The position numbers and the translations under genes are program-made. The notes below the pieces were generated by a model. That model was given only the letters and a program-made list of their open reading frames with translations. It ran no database searches and had not been told where the DNA came from. DNA of 64,000 nucleotides. Origin: Sphingobacterium lumbrici. GTDB lineage: Bacteria > Bacteroidota > Bacteroidia > Sphingobacteriales > Sphingobacteriaceae. This document shows, one piece after another, positions 8,564 to 18,125 of the stretch; the first letter of the stretch is position 1, and every line of letters starts with the position of its first letter. Where the stretch lies: the NCBI RefSeq assembly GCF_006476045.1, contig NZ_SRZY01000011.1:620001-684000 (forward strand), written 5' to 3'.

Positions 8564-10783
8564 ATGGAATCTATTAATTACGATCATAGCAATATAGTAT
8601 TTAAGCAAGCTGTAGCTTTTGTCAATCAGACAAATCAGAGCCTTTTCCTGACGGGTAAAGCCGGAACAGGTAAGACTACTTTTTTAAAATATATTCGTGA
8701 GCACTGTTATAAAAAAATGGCCATTACAGCACCCACAGGTGTAGCCGCAATGAATGCCGGAGGTACAACTTTGCATGCTTTATTTTGGTTGCCATTTGGT
8801 ATTTTTATAGCAGATTATCCGTTAAAGTGGGATGATGCCGATCATCACATCTACAATAAGAACCGACTTTTTAGCACGATTAAATTAACCAAACAACGTA
8901 GGGCCATTCTTCAGGAATTGGAACTTTTGGTCATTGACGAGGTTTCGATGGTGCGTGCGGATACATTAGATGCTATTGATGTCATATTGAAATCTGTCCG
9001 TAGAGATATGCGTCCATTTGGAGGAGTACAAGTTCTATTTATAGGAGATCTCTATCAGTTGCCCCCTGTGGTCAGAGATAATGAATGGCATGTACTTCGT
9101 GACCACTACACGAGTCCGTTTTTCTTTGATGCAAAGGTGTTGCGGGGCAATCCGTTGGTGATGTTAGAATTGCAGCAAATCTACCGTCAGAATGATGATG
9201 AATTTATTTCCATATTGAATAATATTCGAAACAATATATGTTCGGGTGACGATTTAGTCGCATTAAACGGACACTATAAAGAAGACTTTAAACCTTCTCA
9301 CGATGAGCAGTATATCACCCTAACTTCTCATAACAGGTTGGCAGATCAGATTAATCAAGAAGAACTGCTGAAATTGTCGGGCAAAATGCACAATGTAAAG
9401 GCTATTGTTAAGGATGATTTTCAGCAAGGGGCGTATCCGACAGAAGAAACCCTTGCCCTAAAAGAGGGAGCTCAGGTGATGTTCATCAAAAATGATGTTG
9501 GAGAGGATCGGAAATTCTTTAATGGAAAAATAGGCTTTGTCAAAGAATTGAAGTTGGATAAGCATCAAGTTATTGTAGGATTCAAGGACGGTTCGGAAGA
9601 TGTTGTGGTTCGTCGTGAAACCTGGGAAAACATAAAATACAAATACAACAAAGGCGAAGACAAAATAGAAGAAGAAGTACTAGGTACCTTCTCGCAGTTT
9701 CCACTACGGCTAGCTTGGGCCATAACGATTCACAAGAGCCAAGGTTTGACCTTTGAAAAGGCAATTATCGATGCAGGAACTTCTTTTGCCGCAGGACAAG
9801 TTTATGTTGCTTTAAGTAGATTGACGGGGCTTGAAGGTTTGGTGCTGCGGTCTAAGATATCACCCCATTCCATACGGACAGATTATCAAGTGGTTGATTT
9901 TATGAAGCGTTTGATGAAGGAAGATGACATCGTGGACGTATTGAAGCAATGTCAACGTGGATATCTTGGTCAAATACTTCTTCAGAGTTTCCGGTTTAAT
10001 ACGCTGACGGAAGCAACCATAGAACTGTCTGATAGTTTGGTCGAACGAAATGTGGACAATAAAGCCGGGGCAGTACAGTTTTTTGAAGAGCTGACCTTGA
10101 AGATCAAAGGACAGGAGCAGGTGGCCCATAAATTCGTTACGCAATTGTATAACATGTTGTCAGATACTGAAGCCTTGGATTATGATAAAATATGTGAGCG
10201 GACACAATCGGCGGTCAACTGGTTTTTGCCCAAGATGGAGGTAGATCTTATCCACGCTACTCAAAAGCATATTGAAGACTGGCAAATCCGTAAGCGGACG
10301 AAGAAATATGTTCAGGAGTTGAAAGCACTTTTGTTGGATTTTAAGCGTAAACATGAAGTTTTGAAACATTGTCTCACCATTGCACAAGCCTTGACACAGG
10401 ATGGAGATCTGGAAGAAGTACCTCTGAAAATAGAAAAAGTCAAAGATGATTCTGTCTCTATCAATGAAGAAGTTGCTGAAAAAGATACGGATACAAAGCA
10501 AGTCTCACTGGATATGTATCTCGACGGATTTGATATTAAACAGATTGCGGATAAACGTGGTATGGTAGAGGGAACTATCTATGGGCATTTAATTAATTTT
10601 GTTGGAAAAGAGATCGATGCCGAGGATCTCATTGCGCAGGATAAATTGGAAAAAATACTAGATGTCCTGCAAAAAAATGAAGGTAAATCTTCTTCTGAAA
10701 TCAAGATGCTGTTAGGAGATGATTTTTCGTATCCGGAGATTAAAATAGGTCAAAAAATTTTAGAGTTAAAAGCAGGCGAGTAA
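8564..10783 (+). CDS. PIF1-like superfamily 1 helicase with C-terminal helix-turn-helix region
   Basis: About 739 residues. The N-terminal SF1B helicase has Walker A GKAGTGKTTFL, the motif TAPTGVAAMNAGGTTLHALFWLP, Walker B LLVIDEVSMV, IGDLYQLPPV, and the C-terminal motif WAITIHKSQGLTFEKAIID with YVALSRLTGLEGLVL. These are Pif1/RecD-like. The last 100 residues contain SLDMYLDGFDIKQIADKRGMVEGTIYGHLINFV, a helix-turn-helix similar to those at the C-terminus of RecQ-type helicases. The enzyme should unwind 5'-tailed DNA, possibly G4 or stalled-fork structures. A GTG at 8558 is an alternative start; ATG is preferred. Confidence 0.85.
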   Translation: MESINYDHSNIVFKQAVAFVNQTNQSLFLTGKAGTGKTTFLKYIREHCYKKMAITAPTGVAAMNAGGTTLHALFWLPFGIFIADYPLKWDDADHHIYNKNRLFSTIKLTKQRRAILQELELLVIDEVSMVRADTLDAIDVILKSVRRDMRPFGGVQVLFIGDLYQLPPVVRDNEWHVLRDHYTSPFFFDAKVLRGNPLVMLELQQIYRQNDDEFISILNNIRNNICSGDDLVALNGHYKEDFKPSHDEQYITLTSHNRLADQINQEELLKLSGKMHNVKAIVKDDFQQGAYPTEETLALKEGAQVMFIKNDVGEDRKFFNGKIGFVKELKLDKHQVIVGFKDGSEDVVVRRETWENIKYKYNKGEDKIEEEVLGTFSQFPLRLAWAITIHKSQGLTFEKAIIDAGTSFAAGQVYVALSRLTGLEGLVLRSKISPHSIRTDYQVVDFMKRLMKEDDIVDVLKQCQRGYLGQILLQSFRFNTLTEATIELSDSLVERNVDNKAGAVQFFEELTLKIKGQEQVAHKFVTQLYNMLSDTEALDYDKICERTQSAVNWFLPKMEVDLIHATQKHIEDWQIRKRTKKYVQELKALLLDFKRKHEVLKHCLTIAQALTQDGDLEEVPLKIEKVKDDSVSINEEVAEKDTDTKQVSLDMYLDGFDIKQIADKRGMVEGTIYGHLINFVGKEIDAEDLIAQDKLEKILDVLQKNEGKSSSEIKMLLGDDFSYPEIKIGQKILELKAGE

Positions 10784-10819
10784 GTAAATGGTTAGTTGCA
10801 TGTTGTATGTTAAATAGTT

Positions 10820-13150
10820 ATGATGAGAATAATATTTTTGCACTTTTTTGTTTTGCTATCTTTTCAATTTGTGGTTGCACAGGAAAAGAGTTCTAAATAC
10901 CCTTTGGTCGACTGTGTACGGCCCCAAATCGATACACATAAGTCGCGATGGTTCTATTTTTCGTCCGCATCACGGCCATTTGGAATGGTGAGCCTTAGTC
11001 CGGATATGTCAGTCAGAGGATCATGGAATTCCGGGTATCAATATGATTCGACAGAAGTCAGAAGCTTTAGCCATGTACACTGTTGGCAATTATCCGGTAT
11101 ACCGGTCCTTCCAACGACAGGAGAAATATTGGGACATAAAGGCATGGAAGTGTACAAGTCCAAATATACACATGAAACAGAAATCGTTAAACCCGGGTAT
11201 CATAAGATAGTGTTAGATCGCTATGAAATTGATGCAGAGCTGACTTCAACTTCAAGGGTAGGGATGCACCGTTACACCTATCCAAAAGGTCAAAAGGCCA
11301 ATATTTTATTTGATATAGGAGCATTCCTTGCGCACGGATCTGTAGATATGGCATCCATAAACCAGATTTCAAATCGTGAGGTGAGCGGTTATGCCGTGAT
11401 GTCAGCGACTGGCAGAAGGCGAAAGCCGATTACGGTATATTTTGTAGCGCAGTTTGATCAATCTTTCAGTGAGTTTGGGGGCTGGGAAAAGGTTAATGGT
11501 CAGAAAGTTTTAGTAAAAAAGAAAGTGATTGAAGGTAAAGATATCGGTGGGTATGTTACATTCGGACATCTTAAGGCCGGTACCGTGTTGATGAAGGTCG
11601 GTATTTCGTATGTCAGCGTCGAACAGGCACATCTCAATCTGAGTACAGAGCTGGCGCATTGGCGATTTGATGACATTGTACAAGACTCGTACAGGGAGTG
11701 GGAAAATGAACTTGGTAAGATCAGCGTCGAAGGAGGAACAGAGCAAGAAAGGATTAAGTTTTACACCGATCTCTGGCATTCCTTACTTGGGCGGCATACT
11801 TTTTCTGATGTAAATGGCAAGTATGTTGACAATACCGGGGAGCAATCCATTATCAGGCAAGTGCCGTTGTCAAATGGCAAACCACTGCGAAATACCTACA
11901 ATTCAGATGCTTTTTGGGGAGCGGAGTTTAATTTAAATATCCTGTGGTCGCTGGCCTATCCCAAAGTAATGAGTGAATTTGTGTCTACGCTGGTTGATTA
12001 TTATCATAATGGGGGCTTAATAGCTCGAGGTCCCAGCGGTGGCAATTATACTTATGTCATGGTTGGAGATCAAGCTATCCCCTTGATTGCGGCAGCATAT
12101 AATAAAGGTATACGGGATTTTGATGTAGCAGGGGCTTATGCCGGAAGTATTAAGAATTCGGAACCAGGAGGTATTCGCGATTACGTAGGCTATGCGACAA
12201 AACCTAATAATTATATGCAACACTATATTGATAAAGGCTTTGTTCCCGAAGGTATCCTGCCCAAGATTATGCACAGTGAAGGCGCAGCCTTGACACTTTA
12301 CTTTGCTTATCAAGATTGGTGTATGGCCCAATTTGCAAAAACAATGGGCAAAGAAACAGACTATAAGAAATATTTAGCCCGATCATTCAACTATCGTTAC
12401 CTCTTTGATCCAAGTCAAGGGTGGATGCGGCCCCGCACGCTAGATGGTTCCTGGTTAAAAGATTTTTCACCCGTTGGCAAAGGGTTTAATATGCCTGGGT
12501 TTGTAGAAAGCAATTCGGCTATTTTTACGTACTATGTACCGCACAATATGGGTGGGTTGATCGCTCTTTTGGGCGGTAATGAAGCTTTCGTGCAAAAGTT
12601 GAATACGCAATTTGAGCTTGCTTCTTCAACTAATTTTATTACCGATCACGGCAAGCATGCCGAGAATTGGGTTGACTATGAAAATCAGCCCTCCCTTCAT
12701 CTGGCACACTTGTTCAGCCATGCGGGAGCGCCCTGGCTTACGCAATATTGGGTACGAAGGATAAAGAAAGAAGTCTTCGGAGATATAAGTCCTTATGGAG
12801 GCTACAACGGCGATGAAGATCAAGGGCAAATGGGCGCATTAGGGGTACTGATGGCTATCGGCTTGTTTGACGTACAAGGGGGAGCCTCTTCAGATCCCCA
12901 TTATGAGATTACTTCACCTATTTTCGATAAGGTACGCATTAAACTCGACAGTCGTTATTATTCAGGGAAGGAATTTGTAATTGAAACTAAGTATAATGCT
13001 CCGGATAATGTGTATATTCAGAAGGTAACTTTCAATGGAGCTGATTATCGATCGTTCAAGATTCCACATACAGAAGTAGTAAAGGGAGGACATTTAATCA
13101 TTGAATTAGGCAATAAGCCAAATAAAGAATGGGGAAATAGTCAGTTGTAA
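10820..13150 (+). CDS. GH92 family alpha-mannosidase, secreted
   Basis: A 776-residue protein with a signal peptide ending near VVAQ. The N-terminal beta-sandwich begins VDCVRPQIDTHKSRWFYFSSASRPFGMVSLSPD and the (alpha/alpha)6 domain contains RNTYNSDAFWGAEFNLNILWSL, GPSGGNYTYVMVGDQAIPLIAAAYNKG and SHAGAPWLTQYWVR. The C-terminus GYNGDEDQGQMGALGVLMAIGLFDVQGG is a conserved GH92 block containing acidic catalytic and calcium-binding residues. GH92 enzymes are calcium-dependent inverting exo-alpha-mannosidases acting on N-glycan-type mannosides. It stands alone, without a neighbouring SusC/SusD pair, so it may act on periplasmic or surface mannosides. Confidence 0.88.
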   Translation: MMRIIFLHFFVLLSFQFVVAQEKSSKYPLVDCVRPQIDTHKSRWFYFSSASRPFGMVSLSPDMSVRGSWNSGYQYDSTEVRSFSHVHCWQLSGIPVLPTTGEILGHKGMEVYKSKYTHETEIVKPGYHKIVLDRYEIDAELTSTSRVGMHRYTYPKGQKANILFDIGAFLAHGSVDMASINQISNREVSGYAVMSATGRRRKPITVYFVAQFDQSFSEFGGWEKVNGQKVLVKKKVIEGKDIGGYVTFGHLKAGTVLMKVGISYVSVEQAHLNLSTELAHWRFDDIVQDSYREWENELGKISVEGGTEQERIKFYTDLWHSLLGRHTFSDVNGKYVDNTGEQSIIRQVPLSNGKPLRNTYNSDAFWGAEFNLNILWSLAYPKVMSEFVSTLVDYYHNGGLIARGPSGGNYTYVMVGDQAIPLIAAAYNKGIRDFDVAGAYAGSIKNSEPGGIRDYVGYATKPNNYMQHYIDKGFVPEGILPKIMHSEGAALTLYFAYQDWCMAQFAKTMGKETDYKKYLARSFNYRYLFDPSQGWMRPRTLDGSWLKDFSPVGKGFNMPGFVESNSAIFTYYVPHNMGGLIALLGGNEAFVQKLNTQFELASSTNFITDHGKHAENWVDYENQPSLHLAHLFSHAGAPWLTQYWVRRIKKEVFGDISPYGGYNGDEDQGQMGALGVLMAIGLFDVQGGASSDPHYEITSPIFDKVRIKLDSRYYSGKEFVIETKYNAPDNVYIQKVTFNGADYRSFKIPHTEVVKGGHLIIELGNKPNKEWGNSQL

Positions 13151-13156
13151 TTTATA

Positions 13157-13189
13157 TTGACAAATGTATGTTTAAAATAACTATATTTG
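13157..13189 (+). promoter_or_regulatory. promoter of the ATP synthase operon
   Basis: TTGAC at 13157-13161 and TATATTTG at 13182-13189 (matching TAnnTTTG) are 20 bp apart, the usual Bacteroidota -33/-7 spacing, 35 bp before the first gene. Confidence 0.6.
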
Positions 13190-13223
13190 CTACTTATTTT
13201 GAGGAGGCAATCAACTTGATGTT

Positions 13224-13451
13224 TTGAAAACGAAAACACCAGATAAAAAAGTCAATAAATGGTTAGTTTTTGCCAGTATGCCTGTGCAGATGGGGGTGAC
13301 TATTTATGCTTTTTATTGGTTGGGTACCTGGTTGGATGGTAGGTGTCAAGTTGAAGGAAACTGGGGGATGAAAGGACTTACGATGTTGGGGGTGGTAATC
13401 TCACTTTATCAATTCATCAGACAGGTGAATTATATAAATAAGCATGAATAA
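13224..13451 (+). CDS. AtpZ/AtpI-like small ATP synthase-associated membrane protein
   Basis: 75 residues starting at TTG (MKTKTPDKKVNKW). Two membrane helices (WLVFASMPVQMGVTIYAFYWLGTWLD and GLTMLGVVISLYQFIRQV) match the ATPase_gene1/AtpZ family found at the head of atp operons, implicated in Mg2+ supply or c-ring assembly. GAGGAGG at 13201 is a strong purine-rich ribosome-binding sequence but lies unusually far (16 bp) from this start. The stop overlaps the next gene by 8 bp, so the two are translationally coupled. Confidence 0.75.
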   Translation: MKTKTPDKKVNKWLVFASMPVQMGVTIYAFYWLGTWLDGRCQVEGNWGMKGLTMLGVVISLYQFIRQVNYINKHE

Positions 13452-13830
13452 ATATTTAAAATATATTCTTTTGTTGTTAGCTGTCGCGGGGAGTACCTAT
13501 GGTATTCATCATTTTGTATTGGCAGAAAAGGGCGTGCAGCACTATTGGGCACAATCCGGTTATTCCTTGGCAGGGTTATATTTTTTTGGATTTATAGCTT
13601 CATTTTTTGTTACAATTGTTATTCTGCTGGGGCAAAGGGTAATGCCGAAAAATGTTGGTTTTGTATTTCTTGGCGTGATGACGGTCAAGGCGATAGCGAG
13701 TTATCTGTTTATTCAGGACGGTTTAAATAAATTTGAAAATGACTTTATCGAATATAATTTCCTGGTGGTATTCTTTGTTTTCTTGTTTTTTGATGTTTTT
13801 GTGGCTTTCAAAGTGATAAATGAAGGCTGA
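13444..13830 (+). CDS. small four-helix membrane protein of the atp operon (DUF6168-like)
   Basis: 128 residues with four predicted membrane helices (YILLLLAVAGSTYGIHHFVL, LAGLYFFGFIASFFVTIVILLG, VGFVFLGVMTVKAIASYLFI, YNFLVVFFVFLFFDVFVAFKV). It occupies the slot where other bacteria have atpI, between the AtpZ-like gene and atpB, and overlaps the preceding gene. Position and topology suggest an AtpI-like assembly role for the F0 ring; this is inference. I associate it with the Bacteroidota DUF6168 group by context. Confidence 0.65.
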   Translation: MNKYLKYILLLLAVAGSTYGIHHFVLAEKGVQHYWAQSGYSLAGLYFFGFIASFFVTIVILLGQRVMPKNVGFVFLGVMTVKAIASYLFIQDGLNKFENDFIEYNFLVVFFVFLFFDVFVAFKVINEG

Positions 13831-13895
13831 AATAAGTAGGTAAAGTATTTTTATAAAAAGTTTCAATAAAAGGTATTTAATGCCAAATAAAATTG

Positions 13896-13903
13896 TATTT
13901 TTG
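13896..13903 (+). promoter_or_regulatory. -7 element upstream of atpB
   Basis: TATTTTTG matches TAnnTTTG. Transcription from it would start after 13905, so the atpB start at 13937 fits better than an earlier in-frame ATG at 13880. A second operon promoter is plausible. Confidence 0.5.
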
Positions 13904-13936
13904 CGCAAAATTTTTCATTATTCAACGTTAGTTAAA

Positions 13937-15025
13937 ATGGTGAGTCTTAAGAGAACACTTTTAGTATTTACAGTGATTTTTTTTACTGTTAACCCTTTCA
14001 GTCTGAGAGCAGCGGATGATGTGCATGAAGATGTGCCGAAGACGCAAGAAGAAGAAATCAATGCGTATATAGCGCATCACTTGGAAGATGACCACTATTT
14101 TTCATTATTCAGTGATAAAAAAGCAGGTAAACATTATGGTTTTCCGCTTCCGGTGATTTTGATTGATGGCGGGTTGAAAATATTCTCTTCGGGAGAATTT
14201 CACCATGGTGAGCATATCGTTGAAAAAGGAGGAGAGTTTTATAAATTATACCACGGTAAAATTTACAAGACAGATGCTTCGGGCATATTGAGTTACGATG
14301 AGCACCACCACCCGACGAATGCAAAACCATTGGATTTCTCTATTACAAAGAATGTAGTAGGATTGTTTTTAGCCGGAATTTTATTGTTTTGGGGCTTTCT
14401 AAGTCTCGCAAACACGTATAAAAAGGGAGCTAATGCCATTCCTAAGGGCATCGGTCGTGTGCTAGAACCATTGGTACTGTATGTACGTGATGAGATGGCG
14501 ATTCAAAATATCGGACACCGTTATAAAGAATTTATGCCGTATCTACTTTCGGTATTCTTCTTGATCCTGACATTAAACTTGTTAGGACTTACGCCACTTG
14601 GATTCAACGTGACGGGTAATATCAGCATTACGCTGTGTTTAGCCCTGTTCACTTTTTTTGTTACCAATATCAAAGCGAACAAAGATTATTGGAAACACAT
14701 CTTCTGGATGCCGGGAGTGCCTGTTCCGTTTAAGTTCGTTTTAGCACCTATTGAAGTGTTGGGTATGTTTACCAAGCCTTTCTCGTTAATGGTGCGTCTT
14801 TTTGCTAATATCACAGCCGGTCACACGGTAATCATGGGATTAATAGCTATCGTTTATTTATTACAAAATCAATTAACCGTAGGCGGAAGTATAGGTGTTT
14901 CAATGATACTTACTTGTTTCCTTATGGTGATTGAATTGTTTGTAGCGTTTTTGCAAGCCTTTATCTTTACGATGTTATCTTCGTTATTTATTGGTATGGC
15001 TGTAGAAGAACATACGCATCATTAA
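13937..15025 (+). CDS. atpB: F0F1 ATP synthase subunit a
   Basis: 363 residues from the chosen ATG (MVSLKRTLLVFTVIFFTVNPFSLRAADD, a signal-peptide-like start); the frame is open to 13880. A His/Asp/Glu-rich periplasmic N-terminal region (about 120 residues, DVHEDVPKTQEEE, HHGEH) precedes the membrane helices, as is usual for Bacteroidota subunit a. The conserved core PFKFVLAPIEVLGMFTKPFSLMVRLFANITAGH contains the essential Arg facing the c-ring. It forms the proton half-channels of the ATP synthase. Confidence 0.93.
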   Translation: MVSLKRTLLVFTVIFFTVNPFSLRAADDVHEDVPKTQEEEINAYIAHHLEDDHYFSLFSDKKAGKHYGFPLPVILIDGGLKIFSSGEFHHGEHIVEKGGEFYKLYHGKIYKTDASGILSYDEHHHPTNAKPLDFSITKNVVGLFLAGILLFWGFLSLANTYKKGANAIPKGIGRVLEPLVLYVRDEMAIQNIGHRYKEFMPYLLSVFFLILTLNLLGLTPLGFNVTGNISITLCLALFTFFVTNIKANKDYWKHIFWMPGVPVPFKFVLAPIEVLGMFTKPFSLMVRLFANITAGHTVIMGLIAIVYLLQNQLTVGGSIGVSMILTCFLMVIELFVAFLQAFIFTMLSSLFIGMAVEEHTHH

Positions 15026-15060
15026 TCAGAATTTTTGTTAAATTTTATAAAATAATTATT

Positions 15061-15249
15061 ATGTACAACTTAATTGGAGCAGGTTTAATCGTAATCGGTG
15101 CAGGGATTGGCTTAGGTAAAATCGGTGGTTCTGCAATGGAAGCTATCGCTCGCCAACCAGAAGCAACATCTAAAATTCAAACTGCGATGATCATTATTGG
15201 TGCCTTACTAGAAGGTTTAGCATTCGGTGCTTTACTTTTAGGTAAATAA
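15061..15249 (+). CDS. atpE: F0F1 ATP synthase subunit c
   Basis: 62 residues forming two glycine-rich membrane helices joined by the polar loop ARQPEA. The ion-binding carboxylate is the Glu in ALLEGLAFGALL. Residues typical of sodium-binding c-subunits are not seen, so it is probably proton-coupled. It is shorter than the usual 70-80 residues because the N-terminal helix begins directly at the start codon. It builds the rotating c-ring. Confidence 0.93.
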   Translation: MYNLIGAGLIVIGAGIGLGKIGGSAMEAIARQPEATSKIQTAMIIIGALLEGLAFGALLLGK

Positions 15250-15347
15250 TCAATAGCAAAGTACAACACAATTTGCAACGGTTGGTTGCAGATTGTGTTT
15301 CATTAAAATGACAAGAATTAAAAAATTAACATTTTACACTATATATA

Positions 15348-15848
15348 ATGGATGCATTAATTAATCAGTTCTCATACGGTTTGTTCTTTTGGCAGTTAAT
15401 CGTATTATTGGTTATTATCTTTTTGCTGGGCAAGTTTGCTTGGAAACCAATTGTTAATGCTTTAGAAGAGCGTGAAAGTGGTATTGCTGATGCTTTAGCT
15501 TCTGCCGAAAAAGCGAAGTTGGAGATGGCTCGTTTGACAAATGAAAATGAGCAGCTTTTGAAAGAAGCACGCGTTGAGCGCGATGTAATCTTAAAAGAAG
15601 CTAAAGAATTAAAAGACAAAATTGTAGCCGAGGCAAAAGTAGCCGCGCAAACCGAAGGTGCAAAACTCATTGAACAAGCAAAACGTGAGATCGAGGACCA
15701 AAAGACAAAAGCATTAGCCGAGGTGAAAGGTCAAGTATCTGCATTATCTTTAGCGATTGCACGTAAAGTGTTAACAACAGAATTTGAAGACCAAGGGAAA
15801 CAAGAGGCACTAGTGGCAGACTTGTTGAAAGATGTGAAATTAAACTAA
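15348..15848 (+). CDS. atpF: F0F1 ATP synthase subunit b
   Basis: 166 residues: one N-terminal membrane helix (FFWQLIVLLVIIFLLGKFAW), then a long charged coiled coil rich in Glu/Lys/Ala. This is the peripheral stalk that links subunit a to the F1 head through delta. It follows atpE and precedes atpH in conventional order. Confidence 0.93.
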   Translation: MDALINQFSYGLFFWQLIVLLVIIFLLGKFAWKPIVNALEERESGIADALASAEKAKLEMARLTNENEQLLKEARVERDVILKEAKELKDKIVAEAKVAAQTEGAKLIEQAKREIEDQKTKALAEVKGQVSALSLAIARKVLTTEFEDQGKQEALVADLLKDVKLN

Positions 15849-15875
15849 TTGGTTACGCAAATTAAGTATTAACGT

Positions 15876-16421
15876 ATGTCAGTATTCAAAGTTGCTTCAA
15901 GATATGCCAAATCACTAATTGATTTAGCACAAGAACAAGGAAGTTTAGAAGTTATTAAAGTTGATATGGAACAAATTGTCGCTTTGATAAAATCTAGCTC
16001 TGAGTTGCAAGCTGTTTTAGGTAATCCTATCATTAAAACAGATAAAAAGAATAGTATCTTAGAAGCTCTATTTAAAGATAAAGTACGCCCTGAAATATTA
16101 GGATTCTTTAATATTATGGTTAGAAAAGGGCGTAGTGAGCTCGTGTACGCTACAGCGCAGGAGTTCATCCGCGAATACAATGAAGTAAAGGGCATCGTAA
16201 AAGCGGAGGTGACTTCAGCAACTGCGTTATCTGAGGCTAATTTGCAGTCCCTAAAAGCTAAGATCGCACAAGAGATCAATGCAGAAGTCATCCTTACCAA
16301 TAAGGTGGATGAGGCGTTGATCGGTGGCTTTGTGGTAAAAGTAGGCGATAGACAACTTGATGTAAGTATCGCCGGTAAATTGAATAAGTTAGAAAGACAT
16401 TTTAGTAGTCAAGGTATTTAA
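15876..16421 (+). CDS. atpH: F0F1 ATP synthase subunit delta
   Basis: 181 residues. The N-terminal helical domain begins VASRYAKSLIDLAQEQG, and the C-terminal domain carries VTSATALSEANLQSLKAKI and GGFVVKVGDRQLDVSIAGKLNKL, the family signature. It connects the peripheral stalk to the alpha3beta3 head. It sits 27 bp after atpF within the operon. Confidence 0.93.
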   Translation: MSVFKVASRYAKSLIDLAQEQGSLEVIKVDMEQIVALIKSSSELQAVLGNPIIKTDKKNSILEALFKDKVRPEILGFFNIMVRKGRSELVYATAQEFIREYNEVKGIVKAEVTSATALSEANLQSLKAKIAQEINAEVILTNKVDEALIGGFVVKVGDRQLDVSIAGKLNKLERHFSSQGI

Positions 16422-16476
16422 CACCTCGGCGAATAATAAAAGTAATAGAATCTAAAACCCCTTATACGAATTTAAA

Positions 16477-18051
16477 ATGATAGAGGTAAGACCAGATGAA
16501 GTTTCGGCAATTCTAAGAGAGCAATTGTCAGGCTTTAAGTCAGAGGCCGAATTGGAAGAAGTGGGTACCGTATTGCAAGTAGGAGACGGTATTGCACGTA
16601 TTTACGGCTTAACAAAAGTTCAATCAGGCGAGTTGGTTGAATTTGCTAATGGATTACAAGGTATAGTATTGAACTTAGAAGAAGACAACGTAGGTGTCGT
16701 ACTTTTAGGTCCTTCTGACGAAATTAAAGAAGGCGATACAATTAAACGTACAAGCCGTATTGCATCTATTAAAGTAGGTGAAGGCATGTTGGGACGTGTA
16801 GTAAATACATTAGGTCAACCTATTGATGGTAAAGGTCCTATCTTGGGTGATACGTATGAGATGCCTATCGAGCGTAAAGCTCCGGGTGTTATCTTCCGTC
16901 AACCGGTAACTGAACCTCTTCAAACGGGTATAAAGGCTATCGATGCGATGATTCCTGTAGGTCGTGGACAACGCGAGTTGGTCATCGGTGACCGTCAAAC
17001 CGGTAAAACTGCGGTTTGTATCGATACGATCATCAATCAAAAAGAGTTTTATGATGCTGGGCAACCAGTTTTCTGTATATACGTTGCTGTAGGTCAAAAG
17101 AATTCTACCGTTGCGAACATCGTTCGCACGCTGGAAGAGACTGGCGCTATGGCGTACACCGTAGTTGTAGCAGCTTCTGCTGCTGATCCTGCTCCACTTC
17201 AGTTTTACGCGCCAATGTCGGGTGCTGCTATCGGGGAGTTCTTCCGGGATACAGGTCGTCCGGCGTTGATCGTTTATGATGATTTATCAAAACAAGCTGT
17301 GGCGTATCGTGAGGTGTCATTATTGTTGAAACGTCCTCCAGGACGCGAGGCATATCCGGGCGATGTATTCTATTTACATAGCCGTCTGTTAGAAAGAGCT
17401 GCAAAAATCAACTCTTCCGATGCTATCGCTAAAAATATGAACGACTTACCTGAATCCATCAAACATTTGGTAAAAGGAGGAGGTTCATTAACAGCGTTAC
17501 CGATCATCGAAACACAAGCAGGTGACGTATCGGCTTATATCCCTACCAACGTTATTTCGATTACGGATGGTCAGATCTTCTTAGAGTCTAATCTGTTCAA
17601 TGCAGGTATTCGTCCGGCAATCAACGTAGGTATTTCGGTATCACGTGTTGGGGGTAATGCACAGATTAAATCCATGAAAAAAGTGTCAGGTACATTGAAG
17701 TTAGATCAGGCACAATACCGCGAGTTGGAAGCATTCGCTAAATTTGGATCAGACCTGGATGCCGCTACAAAATCCGTATTGGATAAAGGTATCCGTAATG
17801 TGCAGATCTTGAAGCAAGGACAGTTCTCACCTGTATCTGTAGAGAAGCAAGTAGCTATCATCTATGCCGGTACGAAAGGACTATTGCGTAATGTACCTGT
17901 AGATAAAGTTAGAGAATTCGAAGAGGAGTATTTAACACAATTGGAGCAACGTCATCCAGAAGTATTATCCGCATTAAAAGCCGGTAAATTCTCAGATGAG
18001 TTGACAGATGTTTTAGAAACTGTAGCAAAAGAATTATCTTCAAAATATTAG
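16477..18051 (+). CDS. atpA: F0F1 ATP synthase subunit alpha
   Basis: 524 residues. Walker A is [10 protein letters not shown], and the conserved [23 protein letters not shown] and [31 protein letters not shown] blocks contain the nucleotide-site arginine region. It is the non-catalytic nucleotide-binding subunit of F1. The beta and epsilon genes do not follow, so the catalytic partner must be encoded at another locus, as is usual in Bacteroidota. Confidence 0.95.
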   Translation: MIEVRPDEVSAILREQLSGFKSEAELEEVGTVLQVGDGIARIYGLTKVQSGELVEFANGLQGIVLNLEEDNVGVVLLGPSDEIKEGDTIKRTSRIASIKVGEGMLGRVVNTLGQPIDGKGPILGDTYEMPIERKAPGVIFRQPVTEPLQTGIKAIDAMIPVGRGQRELVIGDRQTGKTAVCIDTIINQKEFYDAGQPVFCIYVAVGQKNSTVANIVRTLEETGAMAYTVVVAASAADPAPLQFYAPMSGAAIGEFFRDTGRPALIVYDDLSKQAVAYREVSLLLKRPPGREAYPGDVFYLHSRLLERAAKINSSDAIAKNMNDLPESIKHLVKGGGSLTALPIIETQAGDVSAYIPTNVISITDGQIFLESNLFNAGIRPAINVGISVSRVGGNAQIKSMKKVSGTLKLDQAQYRELEAFAKFGSDLDAATKSVLDKGIRNVQILKQGQFSPVSVEKQVAIIYAGTKGLLRNVPVDKVREFEEEYLTQLEQRHPEVLSALKAGKFSDELTDVLETVAKELSSKY

Positions 18052-18125
18052 TTAGTATAGCGTATTGAGTATAGTGTGTCGAGTACATAGCTCAGTACAC
18101 TGTACTTGGTACCCACGAATAAAGT

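Noticed and set aside
10820..13150. A polysaccharide utilisation locus around the GH92 gene
   Set aside because: No SusC/SusD, sensor or other glycoside hydrolase is adjacent; the SusC/SusD pair in the window is 45 kb away.
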